A DNA stretch of 64,000 bases from Delphinus delphis (taxonomy: Eukaryota > Chordata > Mammalia > Artiodactyla > Delphinidae): the NCBI RefSeq assembly GCF_949987515.2, contig NW_027192651.1:868001-932000 (forward strand), given 5' to 3'. A program made the position numbers and the translations under genes. The notes beneath the pieces were generated by a model. That model saw nothing but the letters and a program-made list of their open reading frames with translations, had not been told where the DNA came from and made no database searches. Shown here in pieces: positions 1 through 11,052 of this stretch. Position 1 is the first letter of the stretch. Each line of letters begins with the position of its first letter.

Positions 1-14
1 TTTACAGTACAAGT

Positions 15-505
15 TCAACATCGCAGAAAGTGAAAAATGGATAAAGAAGTTGTGGTATTTACTTACAAAGCAATATCACTCAGCAATGAAATCTGTGTCA
101 TCAGGCCCTTAGCAGCACAATGAGTGGATTCAGGTATGATGATTCTAACTGAAGTAAGTCACACAGAAAAAGAAACATCATAAGATATCAGTAATACACG
201 GAATGTAAACTTGGCTACACAGGAACTGAATTACAGAACAGAACAGGGTCTCAAATTTAGAAAACCAACTTATGCTTGCTTAAGGGTAAAGGTGAGTTGG
301 GGTGCTGCATAAAACCAGAGATTGAAATGAGCACAGATAAAGTTTCTTAAGTCAAATATGGAATAGACAAGAGCTACTCCTTGCTCAACGAAATGGACTC
401 AACACCGCATATTAAACGCCTAAGAATGTACCTGACTAGTAAGTATCGTAAAACCTATGGATTGCTATGTCTCCAAAAGAGAATCAAGCATGTGTACAGG
501 GGCAT
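15..505 (+). mobile_element. L1 retrotransposon 3'-end fragment within the satellite unit (shown for unit 1)
   Basis: The first third of every unit resembles the 3' terminal region of cetartiodactyl L1 in sense orientation. Landmarks in order are tggataaagaa followed by gtggta, tatcactcag, a GCAGCA..TGAGTGGA stretch, ctgaaataagtcacacag, an A-rich GAAA stretch, gatatcact or gatatcagt, acacggaatgtaaac, aacttatg, ggtgagttgggg, and aatagacaag. These follow the order of the familiar L1 tail that contains tattactcag, gaagtaagtcagacag, gatatcactt, tggaatct and ggggaaaggtgag. Similarity is clear to about 340 and weaker to about 505. No poly(A) tail or target-site duplication remains, so this is a fixed internal part of the satellite and not a recent insertion. 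The same segment starts 14-15 bp into each of the 41 units. Confidence 0.75.
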
Positions 506-829
506 AAACGCAGCAGTGATAGGATTGGAGAGGTTCGGTGAGCAAATGAAGACCCTTTGAAGTCATATTGCATGGTACCCATTACACGGGTCTCAACTCT
601 CCAGGTTTAAGGTATTCTTCCTTCAGCTAAAACATGCATGTGGAACCCAAGTATGATCAACCATGTGAACGGGAGACGTGTTCAAATATGTCTCAGTTTT
701 CCTCCCCTGGTACTCGGGTGCAACATTCCAGACGCTTTACTAACACTCTCCCCACTTGGAGAGTCAGCCCCTTTAACCTCCTGTTTGGGCCAGTTTGCAA
801 TTTCTGCGGAAGATGAACAGGAATAGCGA
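506..829. other. Unrecognised satellite segment (unit 1)
   Basis: I recognise no known element here. The segment holds the second group of diagnostic variants in the array. One version reads ccca(ga)gtatgatc with gtgaacgggag and cctcccctgg; the other reads cctagagtatgatc with gtgatcgggag and usually cgtaccctgg. Upstream of these, cattacacgggtctc versus cattccacgggtttc usually travels with them. Stops interrupt all frames when copies are compared, so it is not coding. The same applies to the equivalent segment in each other unit. Confidence 0.6.
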
Positions 830-832
830 GAA

Positions 833-837
833 CCAAT
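833..837 (+). promoter_or_regulatory. CCAAT motif, candidate NF-Y site (unit 1)
   Basis: The sequence gaaccaatgag fits the NF-Y preference for two purines before CCAAT and a G then A after it. It is kept in nearly every unit, including those where the next bases mutate (accaatgacag in units 20 and 27). It lies about 200 bp before the TATAAA motif, which is far for a classical promoter. No transcription evidence is available from sequence alone, and repeat homogenisation can preserve a motif without selection. Confidence 0.25.
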
Positions 838-1036
838 GAGAGGCTAGCTGGAGGTGTCTGGACGGGCAAATTTAACTCTCATTTCCCACCAGGAAGAGGA
901 ATTAACCAAAGGCTCAGCATGCCGTGTCGGAACCAGATTAGGGCCTGAAGCCATCCTGTGGTGTTGCGGCCAGGTCACAAGAAAGCAAGTTGAAGAAAGG
1001 AGCTCAGGGGCACTGTAATTCACAAACCTGCAGAGT

Positions 1037-1042
1037 TATAAA
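1037..1042 (+). promoter_or_regulatory. TATAAA motif, candidate core promoter element (unit 1)
   Basis: The context gagttataaatgac gives a TATAAA on the + strand, about 150 bp before the palindrome. It is retained across the array, including units 19 and 26 where a 2-bp deletion just upstream shifts it. If used, transcripts would run through the palindrome and fold into a long hairpin. A chance match in AT-rich repeat DNA is just as likely. Confidence 0.22.
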
Positions 1043-1189
1043 TGACAGCTATCGTCCAAAAATAGACTGAAGTAAGGCTGCCAAGAGGACTTGAAAGCGG
1101 GGCAGAATTGCAGGAAACCGATTTCAGGAGGTAGACTGGAATTGCATTGCAAGCATAGGAAAAGAGGCAGAACGTCCACAATGATGCAC

Positions 1190-1261
1190 TTGGCCAAAAA
1201 GGGCGTATGCGTTTTTTCCTGAATATATTCAGGAAAAAACGCATACGCCCTTTTTGGCCAA
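1190..1261. repeat. Perfect 72-bp palindrome, mariner-like fold-back element (unit 1)
   Basis: Two 36-bp arms are exact reverse complements with no spacer. The left arm opens ttggccaaaaagggcgtatg and the centre reads cctgaata|tattcagg. Single-stranded DNA or RNA from here would form a hairpin of more than 30 bp. The arms resemble, from memory, the terminal inverted repeats of ruminant mariner elements and their short fold-back derivatives, which begin ggccaaaaag and contain a T-run followed by cc. The size and organisation also resemble the 80-bp human MADE1 fold-back element. The right flank ggccaaccaagc extends the resemblance slightly. One copy lies in each full unit: 25 of 40 are perfect palindromes by eye and 15 carry one to a few mismatches. 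Confidence 0.9.
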
Positions 1262-1579
1262 CCAAGCAAGCTTGCAAAGGAAATCTGCACTACAATGAAG
1301 TCTCACTTCCCCCCGGTCAAAAGGGCCATCTGAAAAAAGTGTAAAATCCAGAAAGGCAGGACAGGCCATGGAGAACTGGGAGCCTTGTTATGCTGATGGG
1401 CGGGATGTAAATTGCCAACAACCACTCGGGAGAAGTGTATGGTGTTTCCTGAAACATCTAAAAAACAAAGCAACAGAACCTAGGGCACTTCCACTTCTGG
1501 TCCTATAGCTTAGGGAAATTAAAATCAAAAAGACACAGCCACCCCAAAGTTTGGAACGGCTCTGTTTACAAGAACCTCG
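1262..1579. other. Unrecognised satellite segment downstream of the palindrome (unit 1)
   Basis: I recognise no known element. The segment contains a C-run (ttccccccggtc) whose length varies between units, an A-rich stretch aaacatctaaaaaacaaagc, and the variable ggaacggctctg / gggacgcctctg site near the unit end. The open frames on both strands here differ between units by frameshifts and stops and do not look like genes. Confidence 0.6.
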
Positions 1580-3160
1580 TTTACAGTACAAGTTCAACAT
1601 CGCAGAAAGTGAAAAATGGATAAAGAAGTTGTGGTATTTACTTACAAAGCAATATCACTCAGCAATGAAATCTGTGTCATCAGGCCCTTAGCAGCACAAT
1701 GAGTGGATTCAGGTATGATGATTCTAACTGTAATAAGTCACACAGAAAAAGAAACATCATAAGATATCAGTAATACACGGAATGTAAACTTGGCTACACA
1801 GGAACTGAATTACAGAACAGAACAGGGTCTCAAATTTAGAAAACCAACTTATGCTTGCTTAAGGGTAAAGGTGAGTTGGGGTGCTGCATAAAACCAGAGA
1901 TTGAAATGAGCACAGATAAAGTTCCTTAAGCCAAATATGGAATAGACAAGAGCTACTCCTTGCTCAACGAAATGGACTCAACACCGCATATTAAACGTAT
2001 AAGAATGTACCTGACTAGTAAGTATCTTAAAACCTATGGATTGCTATGTCTCCGAAAGAGAATCAAGCGTCTGTACAGGGGCATAAACGCAGCAGTGATA
2101 GGATTGGAGATGTTCGGTGAGCAAATGAAGACCCTTTGAAGTCATATTGCATGGTACCCATTCCACGGGTTTCAAATACCCAGGTTTAAGGTATTCTTCC
2201 TTCAGCTAAAACATGCATGTGGAACCTAGAGTATGATCAACCATGTGATCGGGAGACGTGTTCAAATATGTCTCAGTTTTCCTCCCCTGGTACTCGGGTG
2301 CAACATTCCAGACGCTTTATTAACACTCTCCCGACTTGGAGAGTCAGTCCCTTTAACCTCCTGTTTGGCCCAGTTTGCAATTTCTGCGGAAGATGAACAG
2401 GAATAGTGAGAACCAATGAGAGGCTAGCTGGAGGTATCTGGACGGGCAAATTTAACTCTCATTACCCACCAGGAAGAGGCAATAACCAAAGGCTCAGCGT
2501 GCCGTACCGGAACCAGATTAGGGCCTGAAGACATCCGGCGGTGTTGCGGCCAGGTCACAAGAAAGCGAGTTGAAGAAAGGAGCTCAGGGGCACTGTAATT
2601 CACAAACATGCAGAGTTATAAATGACAGCTATCGTCCAAAAATAGACTGAAGTAAGGCTGCCAAGAGGACTTGAAAGCGGGGCAGAATTGCAGGAAACCG
2701 ATTTCAGGAGGTAGACTGGAATTGCATTGAAAGCATAGGAAAAGAGGCAGAACGTCCACAATGATGCACTTGGCCAAAAAGGGCGTATGCGTTTTTTCCT
2801 GAATATATTCAGGAAAAAACGCATACGCCCTTTTTGGCCAACCAAGCAAGCTTGCAAAGGAAATCTGAACTACAATGAAGTCTCACTTCCCCCCGGTCAA
2901 AAGGGCCATCTGAAAAAAGTGTAAAATCCAGAAAGGCAGGACAGGCCATGGAGAACTGGGAGCCTTGTTATGCTGATGGGCGGGATGTAAATTGCCAACA
3001 ACCACTCTGGGAGAAGTGTATGGTGTTTCCTGAAACATCTAAAAAACAAAGCAACAGAACCTAGGGCACTTCCACTTATGGTCCTATAGCTTAGGGAAAT
3101 TAAAATCAAAAAGACAGAGCCACCCCACAGTTTGGGACGCCTCCATTTACAAGAACCTCG
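1580..3160 (+). repeat. Satellite unit 2 (1,581 bp)
   Basis: A-type start. The middle is a recombinant: cctagag and gtgatcggg joined to cctcccctgg. Palindrome 2770-2841, perfect. The segment before the palindrome reads acaaacatgcag instead of acaaacctgcag. Confidence 0.93.
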
Positions 3161-4740
3161 TTTACCATACAAGTTCAATATCACAGAAAGTGAAAAATGG
3201 ATAAAGAACTTGTGGTACTTACGTACAATGCAGTATCACTCAGCAATGAAATCTATGTCATCAGGCCCGTAGCAGCATAATGAGTGGATTCAGGTACGAT
3301 GATTCTAACTGAAATAAGTCACACAGTAAAAGAAACATCATAAGATATCACTAATACACGGAATGTAAACTTGGCTACACAGGAACTGCATTCCAAAACA
3401 GAACAGGGTCTCAAATTTAGAAAACCAACTTATGCTTGCTTAAGGGTAAAGGTGAGTTGGGGTGCTGCATAAAACCAGAGATTGAAATGAGCACAGATAA
3501 AGTTCCTTAAGCCAAATATGGAATAGACAAGAGCTACTCCTTGCTCAACGAAATGGACTCAACTCCCCATATTAAACGCCTAAGAATGTACCTGACTAGT
3601 AAGTATCTTAAAACCTATGGATTGCTATGTCTCCAAAAGAGAATCAAGCGTGTGTACAGGGGCATAAACGCAGCAGTGATAGGATTGGAGAGGTTCGGTG
3701 AGCAAATGAAGACCCTTTGAAGTCATATTGCATGGTACCCATTACACGGGTCTCAACTCTCTAGGTTTAAGGTATTCTTCCTTCAGCTAAAACATGCATG
3801 TGGAACCCAGAGTATGATCAACCATGTGAACGGGAGACGTGTTCAAATATGTCTCAGTTTTCCTCCCCTGGTACTCGGGTGCAACATTCCAGACGCTTTA
3901 CTAACACTCTTCCGACTTGGAGAGTCAGTCCCTTTAACCTCCTGTTTGGCCCAGTTTGCAATTTCTGCGGAAGATGAACAGGAATAGCGAGAACCAATGA
4001 GAGACTAGCCGGAGGTGTCTGGACGGGCAAATTTAACTCTCATTTCCCACCAGGAAGAGGAATTAACCAAAGGCTCAGCGTGCCGTGCCGGAACAAGATT
4101 AGGGCCTGAAGCCATCCTGCGGTGTTGCGGCCAGGTCACAAGAAAGCGAGTTGAAGAAAGGAGCTCAGGGGCACTGTAATTCACAAACCTGCAGAGTTAT
4201 AAATGACAGCTATCGTCCAAAAATAGACTGAAGTAAGGCTGCCAAGAGGACTTGAAAGCGGGGCAGAATTGCAGGAAACCGATTTCAGGAGGTACACTGG
4301 AATTACATTGCAAGCATAGGAAAAGAGGCAGAACGTCCACAATGATGCACTTGGCCAAAAAGGGCGTATGCGTTTTTTCCTGAATATATTCAGGAAAAAA
4401 CGCATACGCCCTTTTTGGCCAACCAAGCAAGCTTGCAAAGGAAATCTGCACTACAATGAAGTCTCACTTCCCTCCGGTCAAAAGGGCCATCTGAAAAAAG
4501 TGTAAAATCCAGAAAGGCAGGACAGGCCATGGAGAACTGGGAGCCTTGTTATGCTGATGGGCGGGATGTAAATTGCCAACAACCACTCGGGAGAAGTGTA
4601 TGGTGTTTCCTGAAACATCTAAAAAACAAAGCAACAGAACCTAGGGCACTTCCACTTATGGTCCTATAGCTTAGGGAAATTAAAATCAAAAAGACACAGC
4701 CACCCCAAAGTTTGGGACGCCTCTGTTTACAAGAACCTCG
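3161..4740 (+). repeat. Satellite unit 3 (1,580 bp)
   Basis: B-type start (gaacttgtggtacttacg, tacaatgcag), the first such unit in the window, with an a-type middle (cccagag, gtgaacggg). Palindrome 4351-4422, perfect. Confidence 0.93.
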
Positions 4741-6315
4741 TTTACAGTACAAGTTCAACATCGCAGAAAGTGAAAAATGGATAAAGAAGTTGTGGTATTT
4801 ACTTACAAAGCAATATCACTCAGCAATGAAATCTGTGTCATCAGGCCCTTAGCAGCACAATGAGTGGATTCAGGTACGATGATTCTAACTGAAATAAGTC
4901 ACACAGAAAAAGAAACATCATAAGATATCAGTAATACACGGAATGTAAACTTGGCTACACAGGAACTGAATTACAGAACAGAACAGGGTCTCAAATTTAG
5001 AAAACCAACTTATGCTTGCTTAAGGGTAAAGGTGAGTTGGGGTGCTGCATAAAACCAGAGATTGAAATGAGCACAGATAAAGTTCCTTAAGTCAAATATG
5101 GAATAGACAAGAGCTACTCCTTGCTCAACGAAATGGACTCAACACCCCATATTAAACGCCTAAGAATGTACCTGACTAGTAAGTATCTTAAAACCTATGG
5201 ATTGCTATGTCTCCGAAAGAGAATAAAGCATGTGTACAGGGGCATAAACGCAGCAGTGATAGGATTGGAGAGGTTCGGTGAGCAAATGAAGACCCTTTGA
5301 AGTCATATTGCATGGTACCCATTCCACGGGTTTCAACTACCCAGGTTTAAGGTATTCTTCCTTCAGCTAAAACATGCATGTGGAACCTAGAGTATGATCA
5401 ACCATGTGATCGGGAGACGTGTTCAAATATGTCAGTTTTCGTACCCTGGTACTCGGGTGCAACATTCCAGACGCTTTACTAACACTCTCCCGACTTGGAG
5501 AGTCAGTCCCTTTAACCTCCTGTTTGGCCCAGTTTGCAATTTCTGCGGAAGATGAACAGGAATAGCGAGAACCAATGAGAGGCTAGCTGGAGGTGTCTGG
5601 ACGGGCAAATTTAACTCTCATTTCCCACCAGGAAGAGGAATTAACCAAAGGCTCAGCGTGCCGTACCGGAACCAGATTAGGGCCTGAAGCCATCCTGCGG
5701 TGTTGCGGCCAGGTCACAAGAAAGCGAGTTGAAGAAAGGAGCTCAGGGGCACTGTAATTCACAAACCTGCAGAGTTATAAATGACAGCTATCGTCCAAAA
5801 ATACACTGAAGTAAGGCTGCCAAGAGGACTTCAAAGCGGGGCAGAATTGCAGGAAACCGATTTCAGGAGGTAGACTGGAATTGCATTGAAAGCATAGGAA
5901 AAGAGGCAGAACGTCCACAATGATGCACTTGGCCAAAAAGGGCGTATGCGTTTTTTCCTGAATATATTCAGGAAAAAACGCATACGCCCTTTTTGGCCAA
6001 CCAAGCAAGCTTGCAAAGGAAATCTGCACTACAATGAAGTCTCACTTCCCCCCGGTCAAAAGGGCCATCTGAAAAAAGTGTAAAATCCAGAAAGGCAACA
6101 GGCCATTGAGAACTGGGAGCCTTGTTATGCTGATGGCCGGGATGTAAATTGCCAACAGACACTTGGGAGAAGTGTATGGTGTTTCCTGAAACATCTAAAA
6201 AACAAAGCAACAGAGCCTAGGGCACTTCCACTTATGGTCCTATAGTTTAGGGAAATTAAAATCAAAAAGACACAGCCACCCCAAAGTTTGAATGGCTCTG
6301 TTTACAAGAACCTCG
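4741..6315 (+). repeat. Satellite unit 4 (1,575 bp, shortest full unit)
   Basis: A-type start, b-type middle (cctagag, gtgatcggg, cgtaccctgg) with a 2-bp deletion giving atatgtcagttttcg. Palindrome 5929-6000, perfect. After it the unit reads aaaggcaacaggccattg, a 2-bp deletion plus a G-to-T change also found in units 13 and 31. From about 5,800 it matches unit 6. Confidence 0.93.
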
Positions 6316-7880
6316 TTTACAGTACAAGTTCAACATCGCAGAAAGTGAAGAATGGATAAAGAAGTTGTGGTATTTACTTACAAAGCAATATCACTCAGCA
6401 ATGAAATCTATGTCATCAGGCCCTTAGCAGCACAATGAGTGGTTTCAGGTATGATGATTCTAACTGAAATAAGTCACACAGAAAAAGAAACATCATAAGA
6501 TATCAGTAATACACGGAATGGAAACTTGGCTACACAGGAACTGAATTACAGAACAGAACAGGGCCTCAAATTTAGAAAAACAACTTATGCTTGCTTAAGG
6601 GTAAAGGTGAGTTGGGGTGCTGCATAAAACCAGAGATTGAAATGAGCACAGATAAAGTTCCTTAAGCCAAATATGGAATAGACAAGAGCTACTCCTTGCT
6701 CAACGAAATGGACTCAACACCGCATATTAAACGCCTAAGAATGTACCTGACTTGTAAGTATCTTAAAACCTATGGATTGCTATGTCTCCAAAAGAGAATC
6801 AAGCATGTGTACAGGGGCATAAACGCAGCAGTGATAGGATTGGAGAGGTTCGGTGAGCAAATGAAGACCCTTTGAAGTCATATTGCATGGTACCCATTCC
6901 ACGGGTTTCAACTACACAGGTTTAAGGTATTCTTCCTTCAGCTAAAACATGCATGTGGAACCTAGAGTATGATCAACCATGTGATCGGGAGACGTGTTCA
7001 AATATGTCTCAGTTTTCCTCCCCTGGTACTCGGGTGCAACATTCCAGACGCTTTACTAACACTCTCCCCACTTGGAGAGTCAGCGCCTTTAACCTCCTGT
7101 TTGGCCCAGTTTGCAATTTCTGCGGAAGATAAACAGGAATAGCGAGAACCAATGAGAGGCTAGCTGGAGGTGTCTGGACGGGCAAATTTAACTCTCATTT
7201 CAAACCAGGAAGAGGAAATAACCAAAGGCTCAGCGTGCCGTACTGGAACCAGATTAGGGCCTGAAGCCATCCTGCGGTGTTGCGGCCAGCTCAAAAGAAA
7301 GCGAGTTGAAGAAAGGAGCTCAGGGGCACTGTAATTCACAAACCTGCAGAGTTATAAATGACAGCTATCGTCCAAAAATAGACTGAAGTAAGGCTGCCAA
7401 GAGGACTTGAAAGCGGGGCAGAATTGCAGGAAACCGATTTCAGGAGGTAGACTGGAATTGCATTGAAAGCATAGGAAAAGAGGCAGAACGTCCACAATGA
7501 TGCACTTGGCCAAAAAGGGCGTATGCGTTTTTTCCTGAATATATTCAGGAAAAAACGCATACGCCCTTTTTGGCCAACCAAGCAAGCTTGTAAAGGAAAT
7601 CTGCACTACAATGAAGTCTCACTTCCCCCCGTCAAAAGGGCCATCTGAAAAAAGTGTAAAATCCAGAAAGGCAGGACAGGTCATGGAGAACTGGGAGCCT
7701 TGTTATGCTGATGGGCGGCATGTAAATTGCCAACAACCATTCGGGAGAAGTGTATGGTGTTTCCTGAAACATCTAAAAAACAAAGCAACAGAACCTAGGG
7801 CACTTCCACTTATGGTCCTATAGCTTAGGGAAATTAAAATCAAAAAGACACAGCCACCTCAAAGTTTGGAACGGCTCTGT
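5800..7880 (+). repeat. Block G, copy 1 (2-unit offset; copy 2 at about 8,955-11,035)
   Basis: About 2.1 kb recurs 3,155-3,157 bp further on. Shared rare variants are cttcaaagcgg, gaagaatgg, gagtggtttcagg, ggcctcaaatttag with agaaaaacaac, and gataaacagg. Copy 1 alone carries the aaaggcaacaggccattg change, so a short internal tract differs. Edges are approximate and judged from the outermost shared rare variants. Confidence 0.75.
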
Positions 7881-7894
7881 TTACAAGAACCTCG
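6316..7894 (+). repeat. Satellite unit 5 (1,579 bp)
   Basis: A-type start with gaagaatgg and gagtggtttcagg shared only with unit 7. Middle recombinant: cctagag and gtgatcggg with cctcccc. The distinctive gataaacagg near 7,130 is also in unit 7. Palindrome 7506-7577, perfect. Confidence 0.93.
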
Positions 7895-9472
7895 TTTACA
7901 GTACAAGTTCAACATCGCAGAAAGTGAAAAATGGATAAAGAAGTTGTGGTATTTACTTACAAAGCAATATCACTCAGCAATGAAATCTATGTCATCAGGC
8001 CCTTAGCAGCACAATGAGTGGATTCAGGTATGATGATTCTAACTGAAGTAAGTCACACAGAAAAAGAAACATCATAAGATATCAGTAATACACGGAATGT
8101 AAACTTGGCTACACAGGAACTGAATTACAGAACAGAACAGGGTCTCAAATTTAGAAAACCAACTTATGCTTGCTTAAGGGTAAAGGTGAGTTGGGGTGCT
8201 GCATAAAACCAGAGATTGAAATGAGCACAGATAAAGTTCCTTAAGTCAAATATGGAATAGACAAGAGCTACTCCTTGCTCAACGAAATGGACTCAACACC
8301 GCATATTAAACGCCTAAGAATGTACCTGACTAGTAAGTATCTTAAAACCTATGGATTGCTATGTCTCCGAAAGATAATCAAGCATGTGTACAGGGGCATA
8401 AACGCAGCAGTGATAGGATTGGAGAGGTTCGGTGAGCAAATGAAGACCCTTTGAAGTCATATTGCATGGTACCCATTACACGGGTCTTAACTCTCCAGGT
8501 TTAAGGTATTCTTCCTTCAGCTAAAACATGCATGTGGAACCCAAGTATAATCAACCATGTGAATGGGAGACGTGTTCAAATATGTCTCAGTTTTCCTCCC
8601 CTGGTACTCGGGTGCAACATTCCACACGCTTTACTAACACTCTCTCCACTTGGAGAGTCAGTCCCTTTAACCTCCTGTTTGGCCCAGTTTGCAATTTCTG
8701 CGGAAGATGAACAGGAATAGCGAGAACCAATGAGAGGCTAGCTGGAGGTGTCTGGACGGGCAAATTTAACTCTCATTTCCCACCAGGAAGAGGAATTAAC
8801 CAAAGGCTCAGCATGCCGGGCCGGAACCAGATTAGGGCCTGAAGCCATCCTGCGGTGTTGCGGCCAGGTCACAAGAAAGCGAGTTGAAGAAAGGAGCTCA
8901 GGGGCACTGTAATTCACAAACCTGCAGAGTTATAAATGACAGCTATCGTCCAAAAATACACTGAAGTAAGGCTGCCAAGAGGACTTCAAAGCGGGGCAGA
9001 ATTGCAGGAAACCGATTTCAGGAGGTAGACTGGAATTGCATTGAAAGCATAGGAAAAGAGGCAGAACGTCCACAATGATGCACTTGGCCAAAAAGGGCGT
9101 ATGCGTTTTTTCCTGAATATATTCAGGAAAAAACGCATACGCCCTTTTTGGCCAACCAAGCAAGCTTGCAAAGGAAATCTGCACTACAATGAAGTCTCAC
9201 TTCCCCCCGGTCAAAAGGGCCATCTGAAAAAAGTGTAAAATCCAGAAAGGCAGGACAGGCCATGGAGAACTGGGAGCCTTGTTATGCTGATGGGCGGGAT
9301 GTAAATTGCCAACAACCACTCGGGAGAAGTGTATGGTGTTTCCTGAAACATCTAAAAAACAAAGCAACAGAACCTAGGGCACTTCCACTTCTGGTCCTAT
9401 AGCTTAGGGAAATTAAAATCAAAAAGACACAGCCACCCCAAAGTTTGAATGGCTCTGTTTACAAGAACCTCG
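7895..9472 (+). repeat. Satellite unit 6 (1,578 bp)
   Basis: A-type start, a-type middle with private changes (caagtataatc, gtgaatggg). Palindrome 9084-9155, perfect. From about 8,955 it matches unit 4, including the shared cttcaaagcgg change. Confidence 0.93.
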
Positions 9473-11052
9473 TTTACAGTACAAGTTCAACATCGCAGAA
9501 AGTGAAGAATGGATAAAGAAGTTGTGGTATTCACTTACAAAGCAATATCACTCAGCAATGAAATCTATGTCATCAGGCCCTTAGCAGCACAATGAGTGGT
9601 TTCAGGTATGATGATTCTAACTGAAATAAGTCACACAGAAAAAGAAACATCATAAGATATCAGTAATACACGGAATGGAAACTTGGCTACACAGGAACTG
9701 AATTACAGAACAGAACAGGGCCTCAAATTTAGAAAAACAACTTATGCTTGCTTAAGGGTAAAGGTGAGTTGGGGTGCTGCATAAAACCAGAGATTGAAAT
9801 GAGCACAGATAAAGTTCCTTAAGTCAAATATGGAATAGACAAGAGCTACTCCTTGCTCAACGAAATGGACCCAACACCGCATATTAAACGCCTAAGAATG
9901 TAACTGACTTGTAAGTATCTTAAAACCTATGGATTGCTATGTCTCCGAAAGAGAATCAAGCATGTGTACAGGGGCATAAACGCAGCAGTGATAGGATTGG
10001 AGAGGTTCGGTGAGCAAATGAAGACCCTTTGAAGTCATATTGCATGGTACCCATTCCACGGGTTTCAACTACCCAGGTTTAAGGTATTCTTCCTTCAGCT
10101 AAAACATGCATGTGGAACCTAGAGTATGATCAACCATGTGATCGGGAGACGTGTTCAAATATGTCTCAGTTTTCCTCCCCTGGTACTCGGGTGCAACATT
10201 CCAGACGCTTTACTAACACTCTCCCCACTTGGAGAGTCAGCGCCTTTAACCTCCTGTTTGGCCCAGTTTGCAATTTCTGCGGAAGATAAACAGGAATAGC
10301 GAGAACCAATGAGAGGCTAGCTGGAGGTGTCTGGACGGGCAAATTTAACTCTCATTTCCCACCAGGAAGAGGAAATAACCAAAGGCTCAGCGTGCCGTAC
10401 CGGAACCAGATTAGGGCCTGAAGCCATCCTGCGGTGTTGCGGCCAGCTCAAAAGAAAGCGAGTTGAAGAAAGGAGCTCAGGGGCACTGTAATTCACAAAC
10501 CTGCAGAGTTATAAATGACAGCTATCGTCCAAAAATAGACTGAAGTAAGGCTGCCAAGAGGACTTGAAAGCGGGGCAGAATTGCAGGAAACCGATTTCAG
10601 GAGGTAGACTGGAATTGCATTGAAAGCATAGGAAAAGAGGCAGAACGTCCACAATGATGCACTTGGCCAAAAAGGGCGTATGCGTTTTTTCCTGAATATA
10701 TTCAGGAAAAAACGCATACGCCCTTTTTGGCCAACCAAGCAAGCTTGCAAAGGAAATCTGCACTACAATGAAGTCTCACTTCCCCCCGGTCAAAAGGGCC
10801 ATCTGAAAAAAGTGTAAAATCCAGAAAGGCAGGACAGGTCATGGAGAACTGGGAGCCTTGTTATGCTGATGGGCGGGATGTAAATTGCCAACAACCATTC
10901 GGGAGAAGTGTATGGTGTTTCCTGAAACATCTAAAAAACAAAGCAACAGAACCTAGGGCACTTCCACTTATGGTCCTATAGCTTAGGGAAATTAAAATCA
11001 AAAAGACACAGCCACCTCAAAGTTTGGAACGGCTCTGTTTACAAGAACTTCG
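9473..11052 (+). repeat. Satellite unit 7 (1,580 bp)
   Basis: Near copy of unit 5: gaagaatgg, gagtggtttcagg, ggcctcaaatttag and gataaacagg are all shared. A-type start, recombinant middle. Palindrome 10663-10734, perfect. Confidence 0.93.

Larger units (their letters stand above)
1..1579 (+). repeat. Satellite unit 1 (1,579 bp)
   Basis: Reference unit for the phase used here. The window happens to begin at the start chosen for the unit, tttacagtac, which is arbitrary. It has the A-type start (gaagttgtggtattta) and the a-type middle (cccaagtatgatc, gtgaacggg, cctcccc). The palindrome at 1190-1261 is perfect. There is a 1-bp G insertion in gtttgggccag near 786. Confidence 0.93.

Noticed and set aside
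528..548. Possible RNA polymerase III B box at gaggttcggtgagc
   Set aside because: Only the GGTTCG part fits. No convincing A box lies upstream and no tRNA-like fold is visible.
538..556. Possible CENP-B box around ttcggtgagcaaatga
   Set aside because: The TTCG is present, but the required A and the CGGG core do not fall at the right positions. Inverse-orientation CCCG sites (tcccgacttggag and ccccccggtc) also fail the pattern. I found no CENP-B box in the unit.
1020..1290. Recurrent minus-strand open frames of 84-85 codons in almost every unit
   Set aside because: They read through the palindrome, so a nearly identical peptide segment appears from both strands. They overlap each other in two frames, vary by frameshifts between units, and match no family I recognise.
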